DNA of 64,000 bases, from assembly GCA_949752735.1 (NCBI GenBank), contig OX457036.1:96418261-96482260 (forward strand), in the 5' to 3' direction. Below, piece after piece: positions 24,218 to 37,543 of this stretch. The notes beneath the pieces were generated by a model. The model searched no databases. It saw only the letters and a list, made by a program, of their open reading frames with translations, and was not told the DNA's origin. The DNA is from Lumbricus terrestris. Its lineage: Eukaryota > Annelida > Clitellata > Crassiclitellata > Lumbricidae. Position 1 is the stretch's first letter. The number at the start of each line of letters is the position of its first letter. The translations under genes were made by a program, and so were the position numbers.

Positions 24218-24545
24218 ATATAATAAATAATGATAATAATAATAATAATAAAAACGACAATTTATATGGCGCCGTAACGCGGCCATACCGCTACAAGGGC
24301 GCCTCACAAACGGCCAACTGCAGGATAATCCTTAGCAAACAGATAAGTTTTAAGCCTTGATTTAAAAGAGTCCACTGAGGCGGCCAATCTAATGTCCGGT
24401 GGAAGACTGTTCCAGCATCTGGGACCAGCAACCGAGAATGCGCGATCGCCGAAATGCGTCCTCATCCTACGTACACGAAGGTCGGTCTTCCCAAGCGACC
24501 TGAGTCGCAGCGAGGAAGCGGAGGAATGTCTTTCTATTATGTTTG
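24218..24545 (-). pseudogene. non-LTR retrotransposon 3' end with readable C-terminus
   Basis: The best-preserved LINE piece. The minus strand is open from the upstream edge to a TGA at 24304-24306. It reads [19 protein letters not shown], then [19 protein letters not shown] and [12 protein letters not shown]. This is the classic ..FSVAGPRLWNSLP..IR...S...FKS.LKTYLF block that ends jockey/CR1/L2-like polymerases. The 3' untranslated part contains GGCGCCATATAAATTG and ends in a TTA/TTATTA tail at 24218-24252. It is truncated upstream where the GATA array begins. Confidence 0.75.
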
Positions 24546-24593
24546 AACCGTTATAGTGAACAATAAGGTATTGCTTGACTGATGGAATGATGG

Positions 24594-26310
<1,717 letters not shown>

Positions 26311-28616
26311 ATAAATGTAAACAGACGGACGGACGGATAAGCAGACACATAATTATGATAGATATTTTGTTTGTTTGATTGATTGATCGATGATTGGCTG
26401 ATTGATTGTGCAAGCATATTTTCCACGCATGAGTCTCAATCAGTTGTTTGGTCGACGATCTCTCGATCTGCAGACCACCGTCGTCGACTCTCTTATCTCG
26501 ACATCATTAATATTGAATGAATGAATGCCTTGTTATGCGCTGCCGCATGACAACTCGAATATAATATTATTATTATTGTACTTTGAAGTATATCACTCGA
26601 ACATACTTCTAGCTACTCGAACACATTTTTATGTATATATAATAGTGTTTTATTATAAGGTTTAACTGTCAGACTATATTAGTATAATATTATACTGAAC
26701 ATTAGGCTCATATATTCTCTTGTCAATCTAGTTTACATGACACTTTAATTAGCATATAGCATTAGTTGAACACCAATCAGACAGTTGTTCGTTATCTAGC
26801 TGCTCTGTAATTCGCTATAGGCGTGACTTAGCTATCTATATAGTCTGTGTATCTGAACTCTATAAAACACAGCGACTGAGGTAGTCAGTCGGAGAGAGAG
26901 ATGAGAAAGTTGTAGGGCAGTAACTTGTAGATATTAGTTGTTAGGGTTATCTCGTCTGGTGTATTCTGTTTATGCTTGTTTTATATCACGTAAGTCAGCT
27001 TTCTTAGATTCATTAAACTTGTGAAAATGCAATCTCATTCTTCTGTCATGCTATCACTCATTTCCCCATCATATCTCAATTAGTTTATTATTATTAGTGA
27101 AGGTCCTTATTAGGAGGATCTTATATACTCGAACGCACTTTAAAACATATGATCATACTTTGAAGTTTTGTTGGATGGCTGTAGCCTTCTCCCAGCAAAA
27201 TCGAGACTCGGTATGAATGCATGTAGGTCGTAGGACTACATTGCATATGGAGTCTGGACATTTATAATACTTTATGCAGCGACGAGTTGCCCGGATACCC
27301 AGTATAGAAAAGCCGAGAACAGTAAAGAGCAGCAATGACAATAGCAAGGTGAGGGAGAAAATTAAGAATGACCAGAACAGGACTAATAGGAGGTAAAAGA
27401 ATAGAGGAAGAAAAATAATCAATCCCTAAGACTATCCCTAAAATTTTATATATATTATATACATATATGCTCATTGCTCAGTCATCGGTGCATCCAGTGT
27501 TGGCGATTTCTCTTCCTTAGCCTCGGCGTATGATACGATCTATCTATCTGGATTTCCCATCTGCAAAGTCCAGTGTGCATGCTCACTATTGAGGTGAATG
27601 TACTTGAATAACATGACTGTTCTCCAATTTGCTTTGGGTAGGAACCCCGGGCATTAACTGCAAAATCATGCAAACACACTTGCCACAAGACCTTAAATCG
27701 GTATTTTGAGAAATTGTGTTATATTGATATGTGAATCAGGTCAATTAGATAAACAGATAGGAAGTTAAGGACAGAAATTCAGTGCTAGAGTTGTAGACTT
27801 TGGAACGGTTTGTATATGACACGTATACAGCACTGTAGACTCAGTGGACATATATAGTGACAGCGTTGCAGAAAAAAGCTCGGAATATTGAACTATTAAG
27901 TGTTCCAGGAAAATGTGAAGTGGTTATAACACAGACCTAACGTCTTCCGAACTACTTAGAAGCCTTATTATGTGATGTTATGTTAGAACCAGATGTTCTA
28001 AGAACCAGTTAGATGAATGTTTTGAAGCGTTCGTTGAAATATGAAAATTCTTCAGGCATGCACCGGAGAAACATTTTAGTCGATTCCATTCCCTGCGGCA
28101 AGAGAGCCTTTGACAGCCAGAAAAACCCATACGCCCGAATGTCTCATAAAAACCATATGCCCAAAGGTCTCATCCTGCGGAATAGACAATAATTATGTGA
28201 AGATGCATGTCTTTCAAGGTGAGTCGGAGCGCTACAGAGATGATGGACATAAATAACTGACATAATTTTAATAATTAAATGCAGCACGGAACCAGCTGCA
28301 GGTGCTCGATGGTAGGAACCGGAAAGAAGAGGAAGAAAAAAGCTCATGAGCTGCAGCCCGATGATATCCATGTTTTGCGAAGCCATATCAGATAATGGCA
28401 TCATCTATATTCACGCAATAGAAGTCATTGGTCGATCGCTGCACCTGCAGAGTCTAATAATAAGGATGCATGGAAATCATGCATCAGCACTTGATTTGCA
28501 CATCGATATATTACAGAGTAAACAACATGGTTAATGGTTATTAATGCTGTTATCATTGCTATTATTGCTACTATGCTACTACCAGTATTACTGCTACTGC
28601 TACTGCTACTCCCACC
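26311..28616. other. intron sequence; a possible solo LTR near 26630-27110
   Basis: The part around 26870 carries a TATA-like CTATAAAACACAG followed by a start-site-like region and later ATTAAACTTGTG. Similar ACTCGAACACA / ACTCGAACGCA motifs lie on both sides (about 26615 and 27127). This could be a solo LTR, but no LTR boundaries or primer-binding site are clear. No gene is recognised in the rest. Confidence 0.25.
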
Positions 28617-28912
<296 letters not shown>

Positions 28913-29435
28913 AATAATAATGTAAATAAGATCTATAACAATAACAGCGAATATTTTGATAACAATAAAATTATTAATATTAATAACTGTAATGCAAGTT
29001 ATAATAACAATGATAGTAATAAGGATTATAAGAATTAGTAGTAGTCATAGTAGGCTAATGGTTGTTGGCGTAGTGATAACAACAATTATAGTGCAATGCT
29101 AATGCAATATCTACAGTACATAATTAATTAGTTAATTAATTAATTAATTAGTTAATCGATTAATTAATTATATGATCTGATGATGCCACGCTGATGTAGT
29201 TCAGGAGATCATCTGGAAGCTGGAAAAGCGCGATGAAATGCCGCATTTTTGTTTAGAGCGAGTGCCAGACTGCCAGTTTCAAAGTAGGCCTATAGGAGAG
29301 TTGCGAACATGAGGAATTGAGGATGTATAGAGAGGATTGAATATTCAGATAGGCAGTGTCCTAGCGATACATTGGTAGTATCACCGCACCCACAACACAC
29401 ACTATTAACACCACCATCACTATATACTATAGTTG
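28913..29435. other. AT-rich sequence, no gene recognised
   Basis: Contains a TTAA-unit run (about 29120-29170). Nothing else is identifiable. Confidence 0.4.
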
Positions 29436-29596
29436 ACTGAAATGGGCTTCCACAGGAGCTACGTCTACTTGCTTGGGTTATTACTGGAACATTTTTTATT
29501 AAACTCAAAACTGTCCTTTTTGCCGTGCTAGAGTCGGGAGCGCTTCTGAGTAGTCCCCTTGAAGAAGCGCTATATAAATTCTTGAATGAATTAATA
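29436..29596 (+). pseudogene. non-LTR retrotransposon 3' end
   Basis: On the plus strand NGLPQELRLLA, then TFFIKLKTVLFAV, corresponds to the W-N-x-LP..LR.....F...LKT.LF block of LINE polymerases. The WN is already damaged by a stop. The tail AGCGCTTCTGAGTAG ... GAAGAAGCGCTATATAAATTC and a short GAAT run follow, the same tail as at 316, 2727 and 42105. Confidence 0.6.
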
Positions 29597-30149
29597 TAAT
29601 CAAGATCATCATCAATATTGACATCATCATCTTGGTCACCGCAATGCATTATTACCCACACCCAACTTTCTCGGTCCCAGCCTATCCTCTTCTTGCTCTC
29701 CTCTTGCTACAACCTATACCCAGTTAAAACGAATTAGGAAATGATGGCGCATTCGATTCGACCTCCGTGCACTCTAACCTTCGAACCCCACGCCGCACCA
29801 CACTACACGTCGAACGCACCGACCAACCAACTCTCTTCACGGGCGGTAAATCGCTCCCTCGGAACTTGTAGTTGGGACAAGGCACTAATGAACATTAATC
29901 ATCGATCTTCGCTTGGTCCCGTACGGCTGGCTACCGTAATCCCCTGCTGTGCGGACAATGACCGTTTGATTACGTTGGCCAGCCCTCCGTGATGTGGATG
30001 CTTATGGCTTGCTGCCACTGTGGCGGCGGGGTGTGGGGTGGGGGATGGCGGGGAATTGGTCAGACCTGAATATAAGCCGTTGCAATGATGGGTGAGGCGC
30101 CGTGTAATGTGTTCGCATTCGCTGCTCATAACTGTCCTCAACGTAGCGT

Positions 30150-30530
30150 TTCATATGAGTGATTGACTGATTGATTGGCTGGGTGACTGGCTGAAGGGCT
30201 GGCTGGTTCGGTTGACTATGAGCTGGTTGAATGACCGATTCATATTGAATGAGTGAGTGAATGCACGAGTGACTGATTGACGGAATAATTGACTGAATGA
30301 ATAACTGACTGATTGGCTGACTGAATGACTTAATAAATGACTGACTGACTAACTGACTGACGCACTGACTGACTGATTGACTGGTTGAATGACTGACTGA
30401 CTGACTGGTTGATTGACTGACTGACTGACTAACTGACTGACTGATTGACTGGTTGACTGACTGACTGACTTACTGACTTACTGACTGACTGACTGACTGG
30501 TTGATTGACTGACTGACTGACTGACTGAAC
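30150..30530 (+). repeat. (GACT)n degenerate array
   Basis: About 380 bp of GACT/TGAC units with GGTT, GATT and GAAT variants. It is cleaner towards its 3' end. Confidence 0.9.
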
Positions 30531-31299
30531 GAAATGAGACATATTGAAGACATGAAGCAAATGCTGACCTCAACGAGCGTGCGGATGAAAAATAATGGAT
30601 GCAGTATGAGAAGAAGAAAAAGCGTCTGAGAAATGGGAAGAAAGTAGGAAGAATGAGGAAGGATAGAGAGATGGGTAGGAGAAGGTTATAAGAGAGGAAG
30701 CAGAGGGATGAGATGAGGAAAAGAAGGAGGGAGGATTGTCTAGGAGGATGAGAGTGAAGGAGGAGTGAAAGGCATGAATAATGGGGGAGGAGAGACGAAG
30801 GAAGAGAATGGAGGAAGGACTAGGAGAGGGGAGCAGAGAGGAATGGCATGGGGATGGAAGGGAAGGGAAGGAACAACTGGGGGACTGAGAGAAGGAGCAG
30901 GAATGGTATAAAGAAGGAAAAGAGGAGGAGGAGGAGGAGTAGGAGGACATAATTGGATGGTTTCCTACAGTAGTTTGTTATGCTGCATTGAACAGATGAG
31001 GACGGCTTCTATGTCAGCCGCATCATCATCATCGGTTGCGTCATGCAGGGCATGGCTATCGTCCCTCCTCTGTCCCTGCTTCATCCAATCACCCGTGCAG
31101 CCCTCGTTCGTGGCTTCGTTCGGGGGAACCACATTGCCCTCTTGATCCCTACATCTCCATCTTTGCCATTTTCTCACCACATTCATCAGATATCTGATTC
31201 AAAGGCAAACGACACAGTTTTGTGGAAACGGGACAAGAAAATAAATTGTTGTCCGTTGTGGCGTCTCTTTTTTCTAGGTGTCTTGGGATTGGATTGAGC
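30531..31299. other. purine-rich tract and an unassigned minus-strand frame
   Basis: Positions 30590-30950 are GA-rich and give a Ser/Pro/Phe frame on the minus strand that is compositional. The minus-strand frame 31186-30965 (DQEGNVVPPNEATNEGC, then an Asp-rich end and stop) has a plausible acceptor GATGTAG upstream. It is a weak candidate terminal exon of an unknown gene. Confidence 0.2.
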
Positions 31300-31570
31300 A
31301 AGAGGAACGGCTTTAAAGGATAGGTAGGCTATGGTAGCATAGGTTTGGAATCGATGGGATGAAATAGAGTGGTGTTGACTATAGGGTAGAATTGCCTTGG
31401 ATAGGATAGAGCTATGTATACGATAGAACTTGCTTGGATGGGGTAGAATTACGTGTTGGTGGCATTGGCTAGGATTGGGTAGAATCGAGTAGGGTAGAAT
31501 GGAATTAGGTAAAATAAGATATAACTGAGTAGGATAGAATCGTGTATGATAGAATTGCATATTATACGAT
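31300..31570 (+). repeat. degenerate GGATAGAATT-type tandem repeat
   Basis: About 20 diverged units of 10-14 bp based on TAGGATAGAATTG / GGGTAGAATT. Confidence 0.7.
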
Positions 31571-32344
31571 AGGATAAAATAGAATTAGTTAATAAATTAC
31601 AGGACACAACTGAGTAGGTAGGGTCTGACAGAATTTTGTGGTCATAAAATTTATGAGAGCAGAAGGTGTAAGATTAAAGATCACGGAATGCAAGAACAGT
31701 CAAAAACTTTGGTGTAAATGTGTCGTATAGCAGATGAAGGCCAAGCAACCTATAGAATGGAATCCATGGATAATGTATTAATTGGTACATATTTGATGAG
31801 GAGAAAGGCGAGGAGGGGGAAGATGGGAAAGAAAAGGAAGTAAAGAGTGGAGTAGAGAAAGTGTAGAGGAGGAAAACGAAGAGGTTGAGGATTACAACGA
31901 AAAAGACCGAGAGGAGTTAGAAAGTGAAAATGTGAAAAGAAGAACAGCTTTTCTCGCCTGAAAGTCGCCATGGATGTTAGCGACTTCAAAGAAAAGAAAG
32001 GATAAGGTATCTGAGAAGGAGAGTGAGTAAATAAAAAATTGGCTGAAGGAAGCGTATTTCGGTCCATGGTACATACTACTACTAGTAGTAATGCGACGTT
32101 CGTTGTGTCGAGCGTTGAGATCTATGTTCACATCGACGTTGAAAGGGATTTCATTATCTTCCCGTCGCAATGTTGTTGTCGTCGTCTTCGTCCTCCGATC
32201 TTTTCGCCGTTCGTTCGTTTCTCTTTGAAACAACATCGAAGCCGTTATCGTCCCGGAAAACTACCGTGCACAACAAAGCCACGCTCCAGGAGCTCAGCCA
32301 ATTCTACCAGCAATGGTAATAAAAGAAAAACTTAAGCTACTCAA

Positions 32345-32640
<296 letters not shown>

Positions 32641-33369
32641 GTTGTAGTATAATTGTAGTAATACTATTTGATCCGCTATTCGGTCACGAAGCGAATATTC
32701 GATACAGCTCTAAAATGATAAGGTTACGTGGGCAGTATAAGTACCAACATCGATGACAAAATTTGCAATTACAGTCGCTCAAATGGATATATTAGCAGAC
32801 ATGCAAAGATGAGACGAGAAGGGACAACGAGTCACGCCAACATGGCACCTAGTGTCCTAGAACGGAATCATTCGTGACGGCATTTTAAGTAATGTCACAA
32901 TTCATCAGTATCATGTTGCTAACATGAAACGCACAGTGTAATTGCAAATGTTTATGCATAGCAAAATGCAGTTGACACTTTGAATGTCACCACAAATCAT
33001 TTTGCAAGTGTAAAATAATAGCACGAAAAGAACGAGGGACGTGCGTCATAAAAATACTTGGTGCAATGGTGTTATTTCTGAAGATCGTACATGTAGTCAA
33101 ACTACAAAGCAAATAAAATGTGTAGTAGACATTTCTCATTAACCTGATGCACAGTGGCCACACTTCAAAGGCAGATTGGTGTCAACATTTCTAGGCTCTA
33201 GCAAAAGAGCTGTTACTAAATTTGAGCCGTTTCGTTCTGTTCAGTCACGTATAATTTTGATATTCATGGTGTGCCATGCATGAAAGAGAATTCACGAATG
33301 CACTTGCTAAATTATTACGGAACAATTAATTTTGGGTACAATAGAGCAATTAGAGCAACGCAAGGATGG
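32641..33369. other. intron sequence, no gene recognised
   Basis: Unique-looking sequence with no motif I can identify. Confidence 0.35.
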
Positions 33370-33565
33370 TTTGGGGGCACTGGTAAGACTCTGGCACGAA
33401 GTGCTCATGAATGCAGAATCGCTTCCCACTGGACCCACTACCACGATGTCCACTCAACCTCCCAGTCGGCAGATGGCTTTGCAAAACTGATCGCTAGGAC
33501 GGGATGAGCGCCTTGCATGGTTGCCAAAGCAGTTAAATTCGACTCCTTAATAACTTGTGATCATC
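33370..33565 (+). repeat. tRNA-like SINE, copy 1
   Basis: Matches 56540-56735: ACTCTGGCACGA, a B-box-like position near CAGAATCGCTTCCCACTG, GGCAGATGGC, and GTTGCCAAAGCAGTTAAATTCGA close to the end, then TTGTGATCAT. In the other copy the B box reads GGTTCACTCCC, close to the tRNA consensus. The hAT element at 33574 begins just after it. Confidence 0.55.
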
Positions 33566-33904
33566 CATCATACCAGGGGTTTTCAAACTGTGGTCCGCGG
33601 ACCCCTGGGGGTCCGTGGCTTGTTGCCAAGGGGTCCGCAAAGGAGGTCCAAAAAACAGTGAAAAATAGTACATATGCAAGGTTTTTATTATCATCTAAAA
33701 TTATTTTAAAAATAACTGAGCTATAAAAACATCTGACTATCTATGGTTATTACTTGCTGATGTCTAGTAACAGTAGTTCCTTCTGGTGCTGTTTTTTAGT
33801 GCACGTTAGTGTAATTGTGACGTACCAACAGAGACGCCATTGCAGCTGGAAGGAATTGCTGCTATATTTTTAAAAATATAATATTAAAATTTTCAACGTT
33901 CTTA

Positions 33905-34356
33905 TACTTAACCATTGATAAATTTCTAAAGAGAAAAACTGATAAGAAATCAGAAGATTTTGACGACAAAGACAAATGTGAGAGAAAGAAAAAAATCCGC
34001 AATTAGGCCCTGGGACTAATATCGATATTAGTCCCAGGTATGATCCACACTTTCCAGAGTATATTTCATTATGCTGATTGACCTCTTTGCGTTATGTCAT
34101 GAGTGTGCAAACTCTGTCTAATCAGGATTCAACGAAACCCGCGAAATTAAAGCGCCATTTAACAACAATGCATGCAGATGTTGCCGATAAGCCAAAGGAA
34201 TATTTCGAGCGACAAAAGGAGCTGTAGGCCTACTTAAAGCAGAAAGGCAAAAATAACAGCTTTCACCATGACTGCGCAGTAAATGAGAAAGCTCTACGAC
34301 GTGCATCGTATTCAGTAGCATTGCGAATTGCACGAACTAGAAAACCTCGCACAATT
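33905..34356 (+). pseudogene. hAT transposase N-terminus (BED zinc finger), broken
   Basis: The reading starts as TIDKFLKRKTDKKSEDFDD, continues through a damaged finger (CHECANS), then TKPAKLKRHLTTMHADVAD, KPKEYFERQKEL, and ends ASYSVALRIARTRKPRTI where the nested element begins. The KPxKLxRHLxxxH pattern, followed by KPxEFFxR and ASYxVAxRIA..KKPHTI, is the N-terminal part of ZBED-type hAT transposases (from memory). Several stops and a frameshift are present and the catalytic RNase-H-like domain is missing. Confidence 0.72.
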
Positions 34357-35185
34357 GAAGGGCTTGGAGCAATAACAAGGTATGTCGACATACCTTAATT
34401 GGTATGTCGACATACCTATGTCTTGCGAAACAGTATGCCACCGTGAGCGGAAAATGGTAATCTATCAACTCTGTAAATTTGGTACAGATCTGAATAGTTT
34501 TGAGCGCTGTTTTTCAAAAAACGTTATGTCAACATAACATGTTATTGCGCACTCGTCAGAGTTCGACCATAACTCTAGTGCAATATCCCGGTATGACGAC
34601 ATACATTGGCGTGTTTTCTTACAAACTTTGTATTGAAGCCGGTGCAACAATGAAGTTATTTGACATAACCTGTTATTGCTCCCATTTTCGTTTAAATTGG
34701 ATGCAATTTCTACAGTTATGTCATTAAAACTTCTTATTGCACTGTTTTTACATATCAAATATATCGACAGTACTAGTTATGATGACTTACCATGTTATTG
34801 CACGATTCTCGAACTGTGTAATAGAGACAGTTCAGTGCAGTAATAAGGTATGTTCACTTATTCCAGATGACATGTGTGGTATTGCAGCTGCTAAAAAACG
34901 CTTTGTCGACATAACCTGTTATTGCACCAGAAATGATACTGAGTGTTCGTGTTGCAATAACCCGATATGATGCAATATGTATAAAAAATAATAATAATTT
35001 CATCTTTCGCATTGAAACATTTACAAATTTCGTTAAAGACAATTTTAAGGTACATATTGCTCAAAACAGTTTGTCGATATGTGATCAAATGGCTTAGATA
35101 CGGCTGTTTGAAGTGGTAAATCTTTGAAGTCGATTTCCCAACATTCATGATTTTCGACATACCTTGTTATTGCTCCAAGCCCTTC
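34357..35185. mobile_element. TIR element nested in the hAT, with repeated palindromic motif
   Basis: Long inverted ends: GAAGGGCTTGGAGCAATAAC followed by AAGGTATGTCGACAT at the left, mirrored at 35152-35185. AATT lies on both sides (34353-34356 and 35186-35189); because AATT is self-complementary I cannot tell target duplication from terminus. Two perfect 16-bp palindromes GGTATGTCGACATACC sit side by side at 34379-34394 and 34401-34416. Variants of GACATAACCTGTTATTGC recur about seven more times inside. No coding capacity. Confidence 0.8.
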
Positions 35186-35289
35186 AATTATGATTGGCCA
35201 AATTTATTGCATAGGTCCATAGGGGTCCGCCATCTAACCATGACATGCTACGGGGGTCCCCAGCTTAAAAAAGTTTGAAAACCCCTGCA

Positions 35290-35785
35290 TCATACTATGA
35301 ATAGTCTAATCATGCTATGAATATTCTAATCATACGATGAATATTCTGATCATACTATGAATATTCTAATCATACTATGGACATTCTGATCATACTATGA
35401 ATATTCTAATCATACTACGAATATTCTAATCATACTATGAATATTCCAATCATACTATGAATAAAATTATTGTAATCATACTACGAATATTCTGATCATA
35501 CTATGAATATTCTAAGCATACTATAAATATTCTAAGCATACAATGAATATTCTAATCATATGGCCTACTATGAATATTCTAAGCATACTATAAATATTCT
35601 AAGCATACAATGAATAGTCTATTCTAATCATATGGCCTACTATGAATATTCTAATCATACTATGAATATTTTAATCATGATATGAATATTCTAAGCATAC
35701 TATGAATATTCTAATCATACTATGAATATTATAATCATACTATGAATATTTTAATCATGATATGAATATTCTAATCATACTGCGC
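35290..35785 (+). repeat. 20-bp minisatellite, ATTCTAATCATACTATGAAT
   Basis: About 23 units of roughly 20 bp with point variants (CATACTACGAAT, AAGCATACAATGAAT), plus a longer variant with ATGGCCTACTATGAAT that occurs twice. The hAT element at 33574 inserted at its left edge. Confidence 0.92.
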
Positions 35786-36149
35786 TGTTTCAGTTTGAAT
35801 TATTAAAAGGTACATGTATTCTAATTCCTGTCAGAAATTCGTTACATGTACTTTTTATACAGTCCCCTATGTGTAAGAATGTATGTTTTACATGGCATTG
35901 AATGTAGGCGCCTTACAAGGTAGACCATGTCTTTGGTTGGAGAGAGAGAGTCTGGGTAAAAAGGGTCGACACCCGGTGGTCCAGCGATTGGGTTATGAAT
36001 ATTTGATGCCAGTCTGACGTTTAATATCCGTCGCCTTGATAGAGCGCCATTCAAAGGAACGAACCACACAGACCAGTCAGCCTGACATTAGCCTTCACTG
36101 TACATAGTGATGCACCTTTGTATGTGCACTTGTTTGTATGTGCACTTGT

Positions 36150-36344
36150 TATAGCGCCCCTTCAAGCTCTCTACTCAGAGGCGAACCCCGAATGCAGAGC
36201 GGACACTGCATCGAAGTTTCACGCCGAAGCGCTGAGCAATTGTGAGTGAAGGACTTGCCCAAGGTCCTTACGCGGCGAGGTGGATTCGAACCTCGAACCT
36301 TCCGGCTTCAAGGCAACGACGCCACCACTACACCACCGCGCCCC
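36150..36344 (-). repeat. tRNA-derived SINE with LINE-type tail
   Basis: Read on the minus strand it begins GGGGCGCGGTGGTGTAGTGG (A box TGGTGTAGTGG), then has the B box GGTTCGAATCC (complement of 36282-36292). A central GACCTTGGGCAAGTCCTTC follows, and the tail is CTCTGAGTAGAG...GGGGCGCTAT. The tail is the one carried by the LINE fragments in this window, so the SINE probably borrowed the LINE 3' end for mobilisation. It lies in the first receptor intron. Confidence 0.82.
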
Positions 36345-36424
36345 TTTCTGTCTATGTATGTATGTGTGTGTGTGTGTGTGTCTGCCTGTCGGTCGCTTTG
36401 TATCTATCTGTGCGTTCCTGTGTA

Positions 36425-36800
36425 TTTACTTTTACCTTTGCATTCTGTGTAGTTATCTTTACCTTTGCATTCTGTGTTGTTATCTTTATCTTTGCTTTCT
36501 GTGATGTTATCTTTACCTTTGTATTCTGTGTTGTTATCTTTACCTTGGCATTCTGTGTTGTTATCTTTACCTTTGCATTCTGTGTTGTTATCTTTATCTT
36601 TGCTTTCTGTGATGTTATCTTTACCTTTGTATTCTGTGTTGTTATCTTTACCTTGGCATTCGGTGTTGTTATCTTTACCTTTGCATTATGTGTAGTTATC
36701 TTTACCTTTGCATTATGTGTTGTGATCTTTACCTTTGCATTATGTGTTGTGATCTTTACCTTTACATTCTGTGTTGTTATCTTTACCTTTACATTCAATG
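36425..36800 (+). repeat. 27-bp minisatellite with 108-bp higher-order repeat
   Basis: About 14 copies of a 27-bp unit, TTATCTTTACCTTTGCATTC plus TGTGTTG. Four variant units form a 108-bp block starting at 36481 that repeats at 36589. The 247-codon plus-strand frame over it is an artefact of the unit length being divisible by three. Confidence 0.9.
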
Positions 36801-37270
36801 CAGTTTCCTTTGCCTTCGTCTTTATCTCTACCCTTACTGTCGCCTCTACCGTTATCTACATTTACATTCGGCGTTTTTTTTATCGTCTTCTTTGTCTTCC
36901 TCTTTACACTATTCTTTACCTTCGTCTTTATCTGCATCTTTACCTTCGTCTAAGTCTTTATAACTATCTCTACATGCATCTTTAGCTGCACCTTTAGCCT
37001 TTCATTTGTCTTAGCTTTTACCTTCATCTCTACCGTTTTATTTACCTTTATCTTTATATTCTTCTTATCTGTACCTTTGTGTTTATAATTCTTTATTAGA
37101 GTAATTTCGCTAGAACCAACAACCTCAGACTTTCAATCAAGTATCACGGTCCTCTGCTATGACGCAACTTACCCTCACAACTTTGTACCTCTTTAGACGC
37201 CGATTCCGAAATTCCGACAAGGGAAAACTTTACCTTCGGAATGAGAAGATTTTTGTTTTCCATGTTACAG

Positions 37271-37324
37271 ATCCAGAATGTTGGAATGCATCGAAATGGA
37301 TATCACTACGTCATCGGAGGACTG
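37271..37324 (+). CDS. ionotropic glutamate receptor 54-bp exon
   Basis: A microexon between TTACAG and GTGAGT, phase 0 at both ends, encoding IQNVGMHRNGYHYVIGGL (18 codons). AMPA and kainate receptor genes of vertebrates have, from memory, an exon of exactly 54 bp at this place (AMPA version with KGYHYIIANL). It forms part of lobe 2 of the extracellular amino-terminal domain. It joins NQ at the end of the 19393-19595 exon to EMDDLDLDRF at the start of the 41002-41157 exon without changing frame. A second, inverted copy lies at 13776-13820. Confidence 0.88.
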
Positions 37325-37543
37325 GTGAGTTGCAAAGTCTGCATTCGTTCAATCAAGCGCTATATAAATAACGTGTGCATGCAGGAATGGCGAGAGAAAC
37401 TCCGAACCCCGACGCTGCAGAGTCGTCACGGGCCCTTCAACTATCTCAAGGATTAATGAGAGACAAATATTTTGGAAACAAATTGAAGTGATAACAGAGC
37501 ACGTGTCACCCACAATTTTTTTATTCATATATTATATAATGAT

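Larger units (their letters stand above)
33574..35287 (+). mobile_element. hAT (BED-finger type) transposon, 1714 bp
   Basis: Inverted ends CAGGGGTTTTCAAAC and GTTTGAAAACCCCTG, flanked by the exact 8-bp repeat CATCATAC (33566-33573 and 35288-35295). Subterminal GGTCCGCGGACCCC and GGGGTCCGC motifs occur at the left and right. It carries a broken transposase gene and a second TIR element nested inside (34357-35185). The right flank is the start of a 20-bp minisatellite. Confidence 0.92.

Noticed and set aside
30965..31186. Minus-strand terminal exon with acidic end
   Set aside because: An acceptor-like AG and stop are present, but there is no homology and no linked exon. Mentioned only as a weak candidate in the description of that stretch.
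36282..36335. Functional tRNA gene (A and B boxes present)
   Set aside because: No cloverleaf or anticodon arm can be folded and the sequence continues into a SINE body and LINE-type tail.
36242..36985. 247-codon hydrophobic frame that looks like a membrane protein
   Set aside because: It runs from a SINE into a 27-bp minisatellite; the hydrophobic periodicity is the repeat unit.
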